Of a stretch of DNA of 14,985 nt, positions 14,132 to 14,985 are shown one piece after another. The notes beneath the pieces are model-generated. The model did no database searches. It worked only from the letters and a program-made list of their open reading frames with translations, and was not told the origin of the DNA. The number at the start of each line of letters is the position of its first letter. The stretch's first letter is position 1. This DNA comes from JBBQDK01 sp038319625. GTDB lineage: Bacteria; Pseudomonadota; Gammaproteobacteria; JBBQDK01. The DNA lies in contig JBBQDK010000062.1 of NCBI GenBank assembly GCA_038319625.1, positions 1 through 14,985 of the forward strand, written 5' to 3'. Both the position numbers and the translations under genes were made by a program.

Positions 14132-14985
14132 ATGCGCATCGCCATCGTCGCGGGTGAGGCATCCGGTGACATGCTCGGCGCCGGCCTGATCGAGGCCTTG
14201 CGCGAAAAACTCCCTGATGCGCAATTCGAAGGCGTCGCCGGTGCGCGCATGCAGGGCGCCGGTTGTCGCGCGCTATATCCCGTTGAAGAACTGTCAGTCA
14301 TGGGTCTCGTGGAGGTGCTGCGGCATCTGCCGCGGCTGCTGCGTCTGCGAGCCGGTTTGGCACGACATTTTCTTGCCTCGCGTCCGGATGTCTTCATCGG
14401 CATCGACGCACCGGATTTCAATCTCGGACTGGAGCGACGCCTGAAACTGGCGGGTATTCCCACGGTGCACTTTGTCAGCCCATCGGTATGGGCCTGGCGA
14501 CGTGGCCGCCTGCGCGGCATCGCCCGTGCCGTCAATCTCATGTTGACGCTGTTCCCTTTCGAATCGGCCTTTTATCGCACGCATGGCTTGCGTGAGCGTT
14601 ATGTCGGTCACCCCATGGCCGACGCAATCCCTGAGATAAGTGACCGGGAGGCGGCGCGTACGGCACTGTCACTGGCCGCGGACGGTGAGCTGATCGCTTT
14701 GCTGCCGGGCAGTCGACGCAGTGAGCTGCGTTATCTGGCCGAACCGTTTCTGCGCACGGCGTTGTGGTTGTACGCGCGGCGTCCGGCCTTGCGTTTCGTC
14801 GCGCCTTTGGCCACGCCGGCGACACGTCTCATGTTCGAGCAAATACGCCAACAAGTTGCACCGGATCTGCCCCTGATGATCGTCGATGGTTGCGCCCGCG
14901 AGGCCATGACCGCCGCTGATGTTGTGTTGGTCGCTTCCGGCACCGCCACACTGGAAGCGATGCTGCTGAAACGGCCGATGGTCGT
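14132..14985 (+). CDS. lpxB: Lipid-A-disaccharide synthase, 3' end beyond the window
   Basis: Glycosyltransferase that joins 2,3-diacylglucosamine-1-phosphate to UDP-2,3-diacylglucosamine to form the lipid A disaccharide at the inner face of the inner membrane. About 284 codons are open to the window edge, of about 380 expected. Family motifs seen are MRIAIVAGEASGDMLGAGLI (1-20), SVMGLVEVLRHLP, GIDAPDFNLGLE, HFVSPSVWAWRRGR, LTLFPFE, YVGHPMAD, LLPGSRRSELRYL and VASGTATLEAMLLKRPMVV. The ATG is preceded by a pyrimidine-rich leader from the palindrome right arm with no Shine-Dalgarno. It is the last gene of the lpxD-fabZ-lpxA-lpxB group here. It is intact as far as it can be read. Confidence 0.96.
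   Translation, partial: MRIAIVAGEASGDMLGAGLIEALREKLPDAQFEGVAGARMQGAGCRALYPVEELSVMGLVEVLRHLPRLLRLRAGLARHFLASRPDVFIGIDAPDFNLGLERRLKLAGIPTVHFVSPSVWAWRRGRLRGIARAVNLMLTLFPFESAFYRTHGLRERYVGHPMADAIPEISDREAARTALSLAADGELIALLPGSRRSELRYLAEPFLRTALWLYARRPALRFVAPLATPATRLMFEQIRQQVAPDLPLMIVDGCAREAMTAADVVLVASGTATLEAMLLKRPMV

Noticed and set aside
13092..14162. Long minus-strand frame opposite lpxA
   Set aside because: It is a shadow of the hexapeptide-repeat coding on the + strand. Its beginning runs through the GNNAAAA palindrome and gives low-complexity Lys/Glu sequence.

Overview
The window is a stretch of gammaproteobacterial chromosome. It holds the conserved run rpsB-tsf-pyrH-frr-uppS-cdsA-dxr-rseP-bamA-skp-lpxD-fabZ-lpxA-lpxB, all on the + strand, in the order I remember for Pseudomonas-type genomes (uppS-cdsA-dxr; E. 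coli has dxr before uppS). The proteins are typical of gammaproteobacteria and the DNA is GC-rich. A Chromatiales-like or other sulfur-oxidiser-type relative of the pseudomonads is possible, but I cannot name the genus from sequence alone.

Layout. Positions 1-3242 carry translation and nucleotide genes: ribosomal protein S2, EF-Ts, UMP kinase and ribosome recycling factor. Positions 3370-7553 carry a tightly overlapped envelope-lipid block: undecaprenyl-PP synthase, CDP-diacylglycerol synthase, DXP reductoisomerase and the RseP intramembrane protease. Positions 7630-10514 carry outer-membrane biogenesis genes: BamA and the periplasmic chaperone Skp. Positions 10535-14985 carry the lipid A and fatty-acid block lpxD-fabZ-lpxA-lpxB, with lpxB cut by the window end. 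Together the genes supply isoprenoid precursor and carrier lipid, phospholipid precursor, lipid A, outer-membrane protein assembly and envelope-stress proteolysis.

What departs from the textbook cluster. (1) An apparently intact IS630-family element lies between lpxD and fabZ. Its terminal repeats differ at one of 21 positions and it has a TA target duplication. (2) Three different intergenic palindromes, before pyrH, fabZ and lpxB, share one design: each arm is a tandem array of about 7-nt units with a conserved core and variable spacer bases. The three genes behind them lack a recognisable Shine-Dalgarno sequence, whereas most other genes here have at least a partial one or a start/stop overlap. 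(3) skp and lpxA use TTG starts, each with a well-placed GGAG. (4) cdsA has no start codon at the place where the family usually begins. (5) LpxA has Met at the acyl-ruler position (Pseudomonas-like, predicting a C10 acyl chain) and Ser in place of a conserved His. LpxD has Phe at its own ruler position. (6) BamA lacks the usual C-terminal aromatic residue.

I see no tRNA, rRNA, CRISPR array or phage genes. No stretch over 300 bases lacks a gene. The longest non-coding stretches are the gaps tsf-pyrH (113 bp), frr-uppS (127 bp) and IS-fabZ (about 120 bp).
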